Assembly: GCF_033807575.1 (NCBI RefSeq)
Contig: NC_084724.1
Coordinates: forward strand, 10,345,228 to 10,409,227
Length of the DNA stretch: 64,000 bases
Direction of reading: 5' to 3'
DNA from: Cydia pomonella
Lineage: Eukaryota > Arthropoda > Insecta > Lepidoptera > Tortricidae
The notes under the pieces are model-generated. The model ran no database searches, was not told where the DNA came from, and was given only the letters and a program-made list of their open reading frames with translations. Below are positions 31,002 through 34,416 of the stretch, in pieces (within the stretch, counting starts at the first letter, position 1; each line of letters starts with the position of its first letter). The translations under genes were made by a program, and so were the position numbers.

Positions 31002-32913
31002 CGAGAATACCATTGAATCTCGGTCTCGGTCTCGTTCTCGGCCGAGACAGAAAAAGCGTTCTCGGTCGGACCTTAGTTGTATGTGTCACACGAGAGCAAA
31101 GTTATTTTCCATCTCGTGTTTTTGAGTCCCTCGCTACGCTCAATTCGCTCGTGATTCAATTACAGAATCATTCGCTTACTCGGGACTCAAAATCAACACT
31201 CGCAAGACAAACTAAACTTTCCTCTCTTTTTGCACAAATAACTATTTAAAAATCGTGTCATTCACGGCGATGCGTACCTTGATCCATATTGTCATGCTAT
31301 TAATGGTTATATTTGACCAACCTGCGCATCATCGTGGATGACACGAACTATTATATACACGTTGGCTACGCGGGCTGAACGCGCACTCGAACGCCTTGAC
31401 ACTAGGTGTGTTCAGATATTTGTGAGCGCCTTGGCCGCTATGATATATCTGATGGAGACGGTACCAAGATAACTCTGCATGGCATTTGAAATAACAAAAT
31501 GTGTCAATAATCATCGTTTATGTCAAATTCCTGTGAAAACATGACGTTTATGACACTCCTTCACTTTGTTATATTCCTATCGGTGCATTAGCTCAGAAAT
31601 TATTCCCACTAGTTACCACCAAGTTGTTACCAGTACTGAAAATTTTCCATTAATTAGATTTAGCCTGAGTAGGTACAGTCACGTCTGAAAATATCGGTAC
31701 GAAAAATGTGCCAAAAATATGTATACACCACCTTAGTATATGGGCAATAAAGTCGTGTATACATATTTTTGGCACTTTTTTGTATCGATATTTTCAGACG
31801 TGACTGTACAGTAAAAGGTTTTAATTTCCATACCATTTCGTACCTATCTTGTCACAGTGACAATCAATATTAAAGTAGCTAGCCTCCGACTATTGTCACT
31901 GCTACAAGATACCATATGGTACTGACATTAAATTCTGTGACCGACTTTACCTATATCCTACACGTGGTCCCTTTTAGCGACTTGTTGCTCGTAAGGTAAG
32001 TGAAAGTCCTTATAAGGGAAAATACTGCCAATTCTACAAGTTTTACGCCTTAATGCTTTCGTGAAAGGAACCCCAGGGGTTCCCAAACTTTTCTACTGTC
32101 GCGATCTCTTGGCACTCGTTACCTACAATTTCGCGTATCCCTGTTTCGTGCTCTAGAATCTTAAATACTTCGTGGTGTTTTTTTTTTACATATATAAGGT
32201 CAGTGGCACTAATACGCATAACCCATATGGATCATAAAAGTCAAATATATTGTAATATGTCAGGCATTCTATACTAGTTCAGTTCAGTTCAAATATACTT
32301 TATTCATACCACTAGGCCTAGCAACAAGAACCTATGAATAGTAAGACAGTATTACATATTATTATCTTAAGCTAATCAGACTATAGAGACTAATAGACTT
32401 CGAGTACAGTACAACAACGCGTTTCGTGCAATGTTACGGCTACCGTGGAGGTGTAGTGCATCGGGTATGTTCGCCGAGAACAGAGTAGTTGACTTTTACG
32501 AGATAATGCCTTTGTGGGAGAGTGAGTAATATCGGCGAACAGCATTGTTAAGAGTCTTAACACATATACAGTCTTAACTTAAGACTGTATACGAAACACA
32601 CTATTGTAGGTATAAAGTTTCACTTATACCTTTTCAATCTTAGTGTAGTTGTAGTGTAATATTAATTAATTATGTTTTTGGGTTTATAAATAATGTTTTT
32701 ATTTATAATTAAATTTCTAAACTATAGTCTGTCAAGATATTACTGTCAGTAAAAAAGCGGCATAAAAATGTAGGCGCGAAAGGTTATAGTTCCGAAGAAA
32801 ATGTGAATTTCGCACCTTTTTCTACTGAAAAATTTGTTTGACAGACTATATATTTATTTATTTTGCAATTTATACATTTTTCCTAAACTCCATGCGTAAA
32901 ACTTACATGTCAT
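1671..32913 (-). CDS. rbo: EFR3 homologue / rolling blackout, whole 19-exon gene
   Basis: EFR3/Rbo is a peripheral plasma-membrane protein. In yeast, flies and mammals it holds the TTC7-FAM126-PI4KIIIalpha complex at the membrane for PI4P synthesis; in Drosophila it is needed for synaptic transmission and phosphoinositide signalling (family knowledge). Coding exons (plus coordinates, transcript order): 32907-32913, 26679-26883, 24886-25036, 24246-24398, 23250-23348, 22494-22648, 20226-20304, 19557-19710, 18940-19010, 17780-17974, 16567-16739, 15862-15965, 14798-14918, 12640-12763, 11334-11447, 9879-9996, 6283-6410, 2299-2460, 1671-1817. They total 2,460 nt with agreeing phases, giving 819 residues, about the family's usual length. 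Landmarks: N-terminal cysteine cluster (palmitoylation site in relatives), GLVKSNMEKLTFYSL, HRRYDFFVSKFSAMCHS, GRASFGHIR, LWVPNDFAVHTFKI, and the C-terminal PELFLY. Exon 1 is the least certain part. Five exons adjoin tandem arrays of partial copies. Confidence 0.95.
1992..2298 (-). repeat. Three partial tandem copies of rbo exon 18
   Basis: Units of 100 bp (about 2191-2290, 2091-2190 and 1992-2090) repeat the 3' part of exon 18, its donor and a little intron. Donor equivalents follow 2,199 and 2,100, both GTCAGT; the last copy ends before its donor. A 100-bp period is not a multiple of 3, so successive copies change frame. Divergence is higher than in the exon 4 and 17 arrays. Confidence 0.87.
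2299..2460 (-). CDS. rbo: rbo exon 18
   Basis: Acceptor ...TATCATTGCAG; donor GTTAGT; 162 nt, phase 0-0. Encodes HPQQPESVSLEALRRAATGP, an Arg/Glu-rich helix and SAFRTAPFDHLVSLTQPK. Matches the EFR3 C-terminal block Phe-Glu-Ala-Leu-Lys-Lys-Ala ... Ala-Pro-Phe-Glu. Confidence 0.94.
2461..3214. other. rbo intron 17 part, nothing firm
   Basis: No coding sequence. An A/T-rich ATTTATTTATTT stretch near 2,753 and sequence around 2,940-3,010 resemble eroded LINE 3' ends. Confidence 0.4.
3215..3367. mobile_element. MITE, TACAGTCACGTCTGAAA family, copy 1
   Basis: Long inverted repeat: TCACGTCTGAAAATATCGAT on the left mirrors the right end, which finishes TTTTCAGACGTGACTGTAC. Similar elements occur at 13,847-13,985 and 31,673-31,809. 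Non-coding. Confidence 0.85.
3480..3905 (+). mobile_element. LINE-like 3' end, split by a hAT MITE
   Basis: Carries the dispersed sequence TTACAGAAAACCGCAG, then GTCGGCAACG, GGAGTTGCAGGCGTAC and a tail near CACCGACGTAGTG with poly(A). The same segment occurs near 28,030-28,205 and, reversed, at 60,050-60,560. It is interrupted at 3,537-3,709. Confidence 0.75.
3537..3709. mobile_element. hAT-type MITE, 173 bp, complete
   Basis: Terminal inverted repeats CAGGGGTGGCCAAC and GTTGGCCACCCCTG, flanked by the exact 8-bp duplication CACTATAC (3,529-3,536 and 3,710-3,717). An 8-bp duplication and a CAGGGGT start are typical of hAT transposition. No transposase inside. Confidence 0.92.
4376..4887. mobile_element. 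Putative terminal-inverted-repeat element
   Basis: Ends AAGGGGCTCCC and GGGAGCCCCTT are inverted repeats about 510 bp apart. The interior is AT-rich with no coding frame. Boundaries and duplication not resolved. Confidence 0.55.
4964..5053 (-). CDS. Candidate cassette exon in rbo intron 17, uncertain
   Basis: A 90-nt open segment sits between a strong acceptor (CCTTGCCCTCCTGCAG) and a GT donor (TTTAC|GTAATA), phase 0-0. It would insert 30 residues between exons 17 and 18 without breaking the frame. It encodes QHEALDEEYRVFVEKYNHNY and RPVMPHFAIY, protein-like in composition. I do not recognise it in EFR3 proteins. It could instead be a decayed fragment of another gene or element. Confidence 0.3.
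5054..6270. other. rbo intron 17 part, nothing recognised
   Basis: AT-rich DNA with short frames (for example plus 5,334-5,528) of no recognisable family. A GC-rich stretch at 6,085-6,250 lies next to exon 17 but shows no conserved frame. Confidence 0.4.
6283..6410 (-). CDS. rbo: rbo exon 17, complete copy at the end of the 231-bp array
   Basis: Acceptor ...CTGTTAAAGCAG; donor GTGAGT; 128 nt, with the first 2 nt completing Asp. Encodes GRRPSVFTFPLPAGAAAGRD, SLADIGAPNEMDSANSSPGV and QR. The Asn-Ser-Ser-Pro-Gly-Val motif matches Rbo's Ser-Ser-Ser-Pro-Gly-Val. Its acceptor and first 25 nt are repeated through the upstream array. Confidence 0.9.
6411..8690 (-). repeat. 231-bp tandem array carrying decoy exon-17 acceptors
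   Basis: About ten units with junctions near 6,612, 6,873, 7,104, 7,335, 7,595, 7,826, 8,057, 8,288 and 8,519. The period is 231 bp, except two units of about 260 bp that contain an extra palindrome (6,672-6,712 and 7,393-7,435). Each unit has a minus-strand acceptor AG and about 25 nt of exon 17, then diverges. A decoy acceptor would read Gly-Arg-Arg-Pro-Ser-Val-Phe-Thr-Leu then TGA. Most units also have an open 60-codon frame starting MIYPVxSVDIQALP in another phase. Neighbouring units are nearly identical, so the array is young or homogenised. Confidence 0.95.
8690..9830. other. rbo intron 16 part, LINE tail and AT-rich DNA
   Basis: A tail-like TTCATTCGTTCATTCATTCA at about 8,790-8,815 follows an AATAAA-like sequence, typical of lepidopteran LINE 3' ends. 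The rest, including short frames near 9,243, is unassigned. Confidence 0.45.
9879..9996 (-). CDS. rbo: rbo exon 16
   Basis: Acceptor ...CACACTCAG; donor GTCAGT; 118 nt, leaves 1 nt. Encodes MELCECLKASGLDAARLQAP and SLAHRHSWLET, aligning with Rbo's Gly-Glu-Cys-Leu-Gln ... His-Arg-His-Ser-Trp-Val-Glu. GC-rich. A run of about 14 C lies just beyond the donor (9,831-9,846). Confidence 0.93.
10860..11330 (-). repeat. Two partial tandem copies of rbo exon 15 with flanking intron
   Basis: Copies of the exon's 3' part with its donor lie at about 11,171-11,230 and 10,967-11,047, separated by duplicated intron carrying a GACAGACAGACGGCC stretch. Periods are about 163 and 204 bp. The outer copy retains Ile-Val-x-Ala-Arg-Arg-Glu-Asp, then skips to Val-Ile-Thr-Pro-Ala-Met-Met and stays open to its donor. 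The original acceptor AG is missing; the only nearby AG would change the frame. Confidence 0.88.
11334..11447 (-). CDS. rbo: rbo exon 15, complete copy at the head of a three-copy array
   Basis: Acceptor ...TTGTGTGTAG; donor GTACAT; 114 nt, phase 0-0. Encodes IVDARREDAPHLLPPLLEEY then DITPAMMPNKFPYLMIDQ. The Ala-Arg-Arg-Glu-Asp-Ala-Pro-His stretch is a hallmark of EFR3. Two truncated copies lie in the following intron. Confidence 0.95.
11469..11701. mobile_element. 233-bp element, copy 1 of an identical pair
   Basis: By eye, base-for-base identical to 45,121-45,353 and the same length. Begins TTACAGTACATATGGGGC and ends GTACTATTTTA. Contains internal inverted segments (ACAGTACATATGG against CCATATGTACTGT). 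Non-coding; identity implies recent movement. Confidence 0.9.
12371..12612 (+). mobile_element. tRNA-derived SINE, copy 1
   Basis: The head contains an A-box-like TGGCCTAGTGGG and a B-box-like GGGTTCAAATCCTGG spaced as in a tRNA, followed by a non-tRNA body ending GTCCTATAATATT. Same family as 44,577-44,811. It lies just inside the intron after rbo exon 14, antisense to rbo. Confidence 0.85.
12640..12763 (-). CDS. rbo: rbo exon 14
   Basis: Acceptor ...GTTTCGTAG; donor GTCTGA, a weak match to consensus. 124 nt; encodes IQQSALTNPVLTVGQQCQLH and AVSVALALLLPRTRAHDYLL. GC-rich. A tRNA-derived SINE begins within about 30 bp of the weak donor. Confidence 0.92.
13221..13838. repeat. Long inverted repeat in rbo intron 13
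   Basis: The left arm begins TGTGGCCAAAATCGAGAA and its mirror ends TTCTCGATTTTGGCCCCA. Arms of roughly 250-300 bp include a GC-rich core (GGCCCGGGGCGGGCCGGGCG on the left) and GTGGCGTATT ... AATACGCCAC, with a loop of about 70-100 bp. A transcript would fold into a long hairpin. The plus-strand frame at 13,198-13,380 is within an arm and not a gene. Confidence 0.85.
13847..13985. mobile_element. MITE, TACAGTCACGTCTGAAA family, copy 2 (diverged)
   Basis: Shares the AATATCGATACGGAAAAAGT and TTTGGCACTTTGTCCGTATC inverted arms with 3,215-3,367 and ends TGACTGTAC. Its outer termini are altered. Immediately follows the long inverted repeat. Confidence 0.75.
14036..14733. mobile_element. GGGTTCCGTA element, long variant
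   Basis: Starts AAAACCGGCCAAGAGCATGT, contains AGGGTTCCGTAGTTACT, CGACAGACAGACAGACGGAC-like sequence and ends GACTACGGAACCCTAAAAA. Ends are inverted (GGGTTCCGTA/TACGGAACCC). Long variants also at 56,234-56,926 and, interrupted, at about 16,750-17,745. Confidence 0.7.
14798..14918 (-). CDS. rbo: rbo exon 13
   Basis: Acceptor ...ATGTTTAG; donor GTTAGT; 121 nt, 2 nt in and 2 nt out. Encodes LQLESNTVENIEAIYTTLAL and LIIELGSEETVCDFMQLIL. A second GT four bases further on breaks the frame with exon 14, so the donor was chosen by phase; the join restores Leu-Ala-Ile-Gln-Gln. Confidence 0.93.
14996..15600. mobile_element. GAAATAGAGGTG MITE split by a SINE-bearing insertion
   Basis: The left half (14,996-15,066) stops at CGACACATAATTAAAA and the right half resumes at 15,505 with AAAACGCCATTTGACTTTGA, continuous in the intact copy at 35,927-36,293. 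The intervening DNA is a separate insertion. Confidence 0.75.
15067..15504 (-). mobile_element. tRNA-derived SINE or composite element
   Basis: Minus strand 15,227-15,308 has A-box-like TGGTCCAGCGGG and B-box-like GGGTTCGAATCTCG, tRNA spacing. It is flanked by CCGAGCTTTGCTCGG and a GATCTCGGAATCGGCTCTAA-like segment shared with 49,880-49,995. Poor cloverleaf elsewhere, so not a functional tRNA gene. Confidence 0.7.
15862..15965 (-). CDS. rbo: rbo exon 12
   Basis: Acceptor ...GTTTTCAG; donor GTGAGT; 104 nt, with the first nt completing Thr. Encodes LAYAELGLTIEKCSRPDLIF and ISKHGYAIFSSLYE. The Arg-x-Asp ... Phe ... Lys-x-Gly pattern fits relatives. Confidence 0.94.
16378..16548. mobile_element. 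GAAATAGAGGTG MITE, short copy
   Basis: Arms AAATAGAGGTGTATTGTCAA and TTGACAATACACCTCTATTT; the interior is reduced compared with 35,927-36,293. Confidence 0.85.
16567..16739 (-). CDS. rbo: rbo exon 11
   Basis: Acceptor ...CATGTTTCCAG; donor GTAAGT; 173 nt, leaves 2 nt. Encodes VGTTYKTSELSKAFPAAFLD and RILHTLLDRKQNAHNL, matching Rbo's AFPSSFL ... LLDRHQN region. Confidence 0.95.
16750..17745. mobile_element. Three-level nested transposable elements in rbo intron 10
   Basis: The outer long-variant GGGTTCCGTA element is split after CCACACCATTGGGAT (near 16,954) and resumes near 17,550, ending GACTACAGAACCCTAAAA. Inside is a short-variant copy (16,954-17,548; ACCGGACAAGTGCGAGTCGG ... GGGTACGAAACCCTAAA). 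That copy is split by a LINE fragment at about 17,137-17,505. Confidence 0.7.
17137..17505 (-). pseudogene. Non-LTR reverse transcriptase C-terminal fragment
   Basis: Minus-strand frame containing GLPWRCSASGMFAAWRTDGF, FQAVMRKRAASLSERVRGS and TNTLLKVIAERMDSP, which I recognise as the end of a lepidopteran non-LTR retrotransposon polyprotein. Followed by a 3' region and a TTTCATTTCATTTCATT tail. 5'-truncated; it sits inside another element. Confidence 0.7.
17780..17974 (-). CDS. rbo: rbo exon 10
   Basis: Acceptor ...TTATGTTACAG; donor GTAATA; 195 nt, phase 0-0. Encodes YQEALINALGEFADHLPDFQ then KIDIMMFIVSKIPSSQ and MLQSILLKSLLK, the strongest insect Rbo match in the central region. Confidence 0.96.
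18192..18740. repeat. Long inverted repeat in rbo intron 9
   Basis: Arms of about 210 bp: the left holds GGTGGCGCTACAATACCTAG, ACTTCACTCCGTCAATAACG and ATTTATAGCTGACAGCTG; the right carries their reverse complements from about 18,520 to 18,712. A second inverted copy of the left edge (GGAAGGTAGAGGCAAGGAAC) lies near 18,430-18,460. Likely a foldback element. Confidence 0.85.
18940..19010 (-). CDS. rbo: rbo exon 9
   Basis: Acceptor ...CTCTTTTCAG; donor GTAAAC; 71 nt, with the first 2 nt completing Gly. Encodes PSVLEIINNLLTNLRASVAR followed by DSE, the Gly-Pro-Ser-Val-Leu-Glu block of EFR3. Confidence 0.94.
19500..19546. repeat. TG microsatellite
   Basis: About 22 TG units with one TC interruption, 10 bp from the rbo exon 8 donor. 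Reading frames of alternating Cys-Val here are artefacts. Confidence 0.95.
19557..19710 (-). CDS. rbo: rbo exon 8, very GC-rich
   Basis: Acceptor ...CATTCGTTCAG; donor GTGAGG; 154 nt. Encodes AQYSYSVVEALMQHLDAAGG, an Ala/Arg/Gly-rich stretch, then VLSNIVAIAAGDSV. The middle is GC-rich and alanine-heavy where relatives have an ordinary linker. The donor lies 10 bp from a TG microsatellite. Confidence 0.94.
20226..20304 (-). CDS. rbo: rbo exon 7
   Basis: Acceptor ...TTTGTTTCAG; donor GTGAGT; 79 nt, with the first nt completing Thr. Encodes HFDRHELWVPNDFAVHTFKI and IMFSIQ, matching the Leu-Trp-x-Pro motif block of EFR3. Confidence 0.95.
20466..20761. mobile_element. GGGTTCCGTA element, short variant, near complete
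   Basis: Begins TTTTAGGGTTCCGTACCC, contains CACCAGGCTGTATCTCATGA and GTTGAAATTTTCACA, and ends GCCCGACTCGCACTTGCCCG. Very common in moth genomes from memory; class uncertain, probably a non-autonomous DNA transposon. Confidence 0.75.
20815..21057 (+). mobile_element. SINE body fragment, TCGCTTTTCGGTGAA family
   Basis: Shares AATATCATTTGATATTTACC, CAGTCGCTTTTCGGTGAA and GAGGAAACCGGACTAATCCC with the full SINE at 47,453-47,772, in opposite orientation. Lacks the tRNA head. Confidence 0.8.
21506..22480 (-). repeat. Six partial tandem copies of rbo exon 6
   Basis: Units of 165-167 bp each hold the 3' part of exon 6 (from about Gly-Val-Glu-Asp-Thr), the splice donor and about 65 nt of intron. 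Exon ends fall at 22,327, 22,161, 21,996, 21,831 and 21,665; a seventh copy is cut before its donor near 21,506. Donors are GTAAGT in three copies, GTAAAC at 22,327 and dead (ATAAGT) at 22,161. Some copies keep the EFR3 frame; others have 1-nt or larger indels near the Pro-Pro-Arg-Leu stretch. The copy ending at 22,327 is the most decayed. Plus-strand reading frames here are antisense shadows. Confidence 0.92.
22494..22648 (-). CDS. rbo: rbo exon 6, complete copy at the head of a seven-copy array
   Basis: Acceptor ...GCCATTTCAG; donor CTCAC|GTAAGT; 155 nt, enters in phase 0 and leaves 2 nt. Encodes a variable acidic linker (SAEKYETLSSMDADTQDG) and then LAEACLRELVGRASFGHIRS and VLRPVL, conserved in EFR3. 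Only this copy has the linker and a true acceptor. Confidence 0.95.
22905..23190. mobile_element. GGGTTCCGTA element, short variant, second copy
   Basis: Same order of blocks as 20,466-20,761 (GGCTCCGTACCCAAACGTTA ... GGTACGGAACCCCTCGTGCG). Lies between the rbo exon 5 donor and the exon 6 acceptor. Confidence 0.75.
23250..23348 (-). CDS. rbo: rbo exon 5
   Basis: Acceptor ...TTGTTCCAG; donor GTAATT; 99 nt, phase 0-0. Encodes GVIRKTVSDDLVENIWEAQH and MDKIVPSLLYNMQ, a block almost identical across insect and vertebrate EFR3 proteins. Confidence 0.96.
23460..24240 (-). repeat. Five partial tandem copies of rbo exon 4
   Basis: Copies 24082-24225, 23933-24061, 23789-23917, 23645-23773 and 23486-23629 encode variants of HRRYDFFVSKYSAMSHSNHN ... 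AGIQGLQ. They are separated by 15 or 20 nt beginning with a donor-like GTAACTT. Exon bodies are 144 or 129 nt; three copies have lost 15 nt (Thr-Met-Arg-Asp-Lys). The original first 14 residues are replaced by QISRREDITPS-type sequence. The last four copies are mutually in frame, open across about 530 nt. Copies 2/4 (Glu-His) and 3/5 (Asp-His) alternate, suggesting later duplication of a two-copy unit. The AG before each copy has no pyrimidine tract. Confidence 0.93.
24246..24398 (-). CDS. rbo: rbo exon 4, complete copy at the head of a six-copy array
   Basis: Acceptor ...TGATTACAG at 24,399; donor GTAACT at 24,245; 153 nt, phase 0-0. Encodes FVRFANIEEDTPSYHRRYDF and then FVSKFSAMCHSNHNDKTMRD, ending GIQGLQ. 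It is the only copy that carries the FVRFANIEEDTPSY start and a proper acceptor. Five partial copies follow in the intron. Reading through its donor meets a stop two codons later (GTA ACT TAA), so it must be spliced. Confidence 0.94.
24453..24513 (+). mobile_element. LINE 3' tail fragment
   Basis: TTTTAAGTGAAATTGTATAT then TGTGAGATAAATAAATCATA; the reverse complement occurs at 38,335-38,405 with a pentanucleotide tail. Confidence 0.65.
24886..25036 (-). CDS. rbo: rbo exon 3
   Basis: Acceptor ...ATTCCAG; donor GTGAGT; 151 nt, with the first nt completing the split Gly codon. Encodes FVVIAMEAMDQLLLACHSQT and LNLFVESFLKMVQKLLES, helical ARM/HEAT-like repeats characteristic of EFR3. Confidence 0.95.
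25037..26678. other. rbo intron 2, transposon debris only
   Basis: 25,290-25,760 resembles a retroelement remnant (CTGATGGTAAGTGCCGATGC; minor plus frame 25,479-25,754). 26,090-26,160 looks like a reversed LINE tail. No conserved coding sequence otherwise. Confidence 0.45.
26679..26883 (-). CDS. rbo: rbo exon 2: cysteine cluster and N-terminal helices
   Basis: Acceptor ...CCATTCCAG at 26,884; donor GTGAGT at 26,678; enters needing 2 nt, leaves 2 nt. Encodes CCGCCSALRPRYKRLVDNIF, then GLVKSNMEKLTFYSLSSPEK and LDRIGEYLFQKASRDIYR. This is the most conserved N-terminal block of EFR3. The cysteines are palmitoylated in mammalian relatives and the basic patch binds acidic lipid. Confidence 0.96.
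27340..27432 (+). mobile_element. LINE 3' end with poly(A)-like tail
   Basis: GGTAGAGAATGCCTCATGGC, then TTCTTTTGTGCAATAAAGAT and (AAAT)n. The reverse orientation is at 54,013-54,105. Confidence 0.7.
27780..28205 (+). mobile_element. LINE-like 3' end with coding remnant
   Basis: Encodes GHSTADIIPDLEQSPTGEV and PPYRKPQPNN, closely matching the minus-strand frame at 60,519-60,779, then the GTCGGCAACG ... CACCATCAGGCGGGC-type tail and poly(A). Multi-copy, so not a host gene. Confidence 0.7.
28348..29126. mobile_element. TIR element, about 780 bp
   Basis: Ends TTTAACCCTTTACCAGGCC and GGCCTGGTAAAGGGTTAAA are inverted. A sub-block (ATCTTATATCGGTTA) is also inverted internally near 28,880. The plus frame at 28,852-29,175 runs off the end and is not a recognised protein. 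Confidence 0.75.
29716..31075. mobile_element. Non-autonomous hAT element, 1,360 bp, with TCTCGG subterminal repeats
   Basis: Perfect 16-bp terminal repeats TAAGGTCCGACCGAGA / TCTCGGTCGGACCTTA and an exact 8-bp target duplication GTTGTATG (29,708-29,715 and 31,076-31,083). Both ends carry many TCTCGG hexamers in direct and inverted orientation, plausible transposase-binding sites. No transposase. Contains a GGGTTCCGTA element at 30,511-30,850. Confidence 0.93.
30511..30850. mobile_element. GGGTTCCGTA element nested in the hAT element
   Basis: AAAAACCGGCCAAGTGTCGG ... GGAGGGTTCCGTACC on the left and GGCTACGGAACCCTAAAAA on the right. Confidence 0.7.
31460..31612. repeat. Dispersed repeat, AACTCTGCATGGCATTTG family
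   Basis: Shares ATGACGTTTATGACACTCCT and neighbouring blocks with 50,205-50,345. Non-coding. Confidence 0.55.
31673..31809. mobile_element. MITE, TACAGTCACGTCTGAAA family, copy 3
   Basis: Best preserved copy: GTACAGTCACGTCTGAAAAT on the left and TTTTCAGACGTGACTGTAC on the right, with GCCAAAAATATGTATACACC mirrored by GTATACATATTTTTGGC. Confidence 0.9.
32723..32850. mobile_element. MITE, ATAGTCTGTCAA family
   Basis: Inverted ends TATAGTCTGTCAA and TTTGACAGACTATA about 130 bp apart; inner blocks CAGTAAAAAAG and CTTTTTCTACTG also pair. Lies 57 bp from the candidate rbo exon 1. Confidence 0.8.
32907..32913 (-). CDS. rbo: rbo coding exon 1 (start), candidate
   Basis: ATG ACA T followed by a strong donor (GTAAGT) at 32,906. 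It leaves 1 nt of phase, exactly what exon 2 needs, and the joined protein begins Met-Thr-Cys-Cys-Cys-Gly-Cys-Cys, matching the short cysteine-rich start of EFR3 proteins. The same frame stays open upstream to ATGs at 32,973 and 32,970, which would add about 20 residues. I prefer the short form because relatives start just before the cysteine cluster. No transcript evidence. Confidence 0.6.
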
Positions 32914-34375
32914 GTACACGGTTCTGCTCACTACGAAGCATGTCCGATGTGCGATCTTGCTTAATGGCATCATTTTAGCACTAATTTTCACTACACACTG
33001 AGATGATTTCACTTATACGTTTACTATTAGACTGGTATAAACTACTCAATTATATGATGTCATTAGTTGCGAGACTTGGAAGTGATTTTCTCATGATATA
33101 GTCTATTTCAATCACAGAACACAATAGACAATCAAAGTCCTACGTTAGTATGGTTTTCAAAACAAAAATAATAATGAAGTAATATTGATTACTTTGAATT
33201 GATTGCTGCTTCTAACAGCGGCACTCTACTGTGATGTTATCCTACTACGAAGATAACAACTGATATGTACACGACAGCTTATCATTTACAAACGTTTTTT
33301 CTTGACTGTTAACTCGTATCTAGAATAACTTGAGACAGATATATATGAAGACTATACGTAATCAAAAATCACTCTTATGTTGGTTATTCAGCCATTCCTC
33401 GGGTAATGAATGAGTTTTGTTTGATAAACTAAGTAGTAACCCCGGACGAGAAATTACGGTTAAAATCTCTCCGAGATATTAAGATATTATCGTCGCTATT
33501 TATAACGCTAGAAGATTGGTAGTCGCGTGGTTGGACTTTGAGGTTTAAACTGTTCACGTGTTAGGTTAGGAAGATAAGGAATCATCGATGCTATAAATTG
33601 TAGGATAATATCAAGAATGTAGGAGCAGTGGACTTAGTCCTATACAAATTGAAGTCCCTCCTCGATAATTTAAATTATTTTTATTTAATATTGATAAATA
33701 ATGTTTACCTAAATATATCATGTTAAATAACTAATCAGTGCAAGAACGAAAAAGAAATGTAATCATCAAGTTCACAAACCAACGACACGATTTTAACTAT
33801 TTTCTATATTCGTTTGAAATTGAAATGATGTGACTCCCACAGCGGCGAATGGACCCCGTTCGCGTCCCCCCATTACCTCGTCTAGTTCGCGACCCGAGAC
33901 CTGACTTATTCGTGCGTGTCATGTGTGGCAATCAGTTAAACTTGGAGTCACGTTTGCATAAATCAGACGAACTGTTAAGTGCCAAAACTGATTAGTTACA
34001 GTTTCTATAAAGAAAATAGCTAACAAAAGTAAACTTGCTCAAAACCTCAAGCTTGCCTATCATCTCTATGATTGCCTACTCTTACAAATAAGCGCGATAG
34101 AAATAACATACTCTCAATCATACAGCTGTCTACATCTACCTAATCCCAAACTAGGACGCCTTTCTCCCGTTATCACTTTGTTTTTGAATCCAGACAGTGT
34201 TTGGCAAAGTACGCTAAGTTGAGCTTTATGGTACAATAAAATCTCCACAATTTCTCAATTACGCGAAGTTAATTTCCCGATCCTGCCTAAGAGCCTACCC
34301 ATTTCTCGGAAACAGTAACGGTCCTACGTTTCATATTTTCAGAGACAGTAACGTGAACGTAAGGGCGCACAGGGC

Positions 34376-34416
34376 GGCCGGCGACGTGCGACTGAGCGGC
34401 CAGCGCTATATTTATC
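34376..34416 (-). promoter_or_regulatory. Candidate rbo core promoter
   Basis: A short GC-rich island in AT-rich DNA. On the minus strand AGATAAATATAG (TATA-like, 34,417-34,406) is followed by the arthropod initiator TCAGT (34,395-34,391), about 21 bp apart, slightly closer than usual. It lies 1.4 kb upstream of candidate exon 1, so a 5' UTR intron or long leader would be needed. Confidence 0.3.

Larger units (their letters stand above)
29490..31240. mobile_element. Older repeat interrupted by a hAT element
   Basis: Flanks at 29,490-29,707 and 31,084-31,240 share blocks (CACTCCAGGGAGTGA, CTTCACTAAATTAAAAAGCT inverted, GAGTCCCGAGTAAGCGAA inverted) with the reversed copy at 45,960-46,320, which lacks the insertion. 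Confidence 0.65.
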
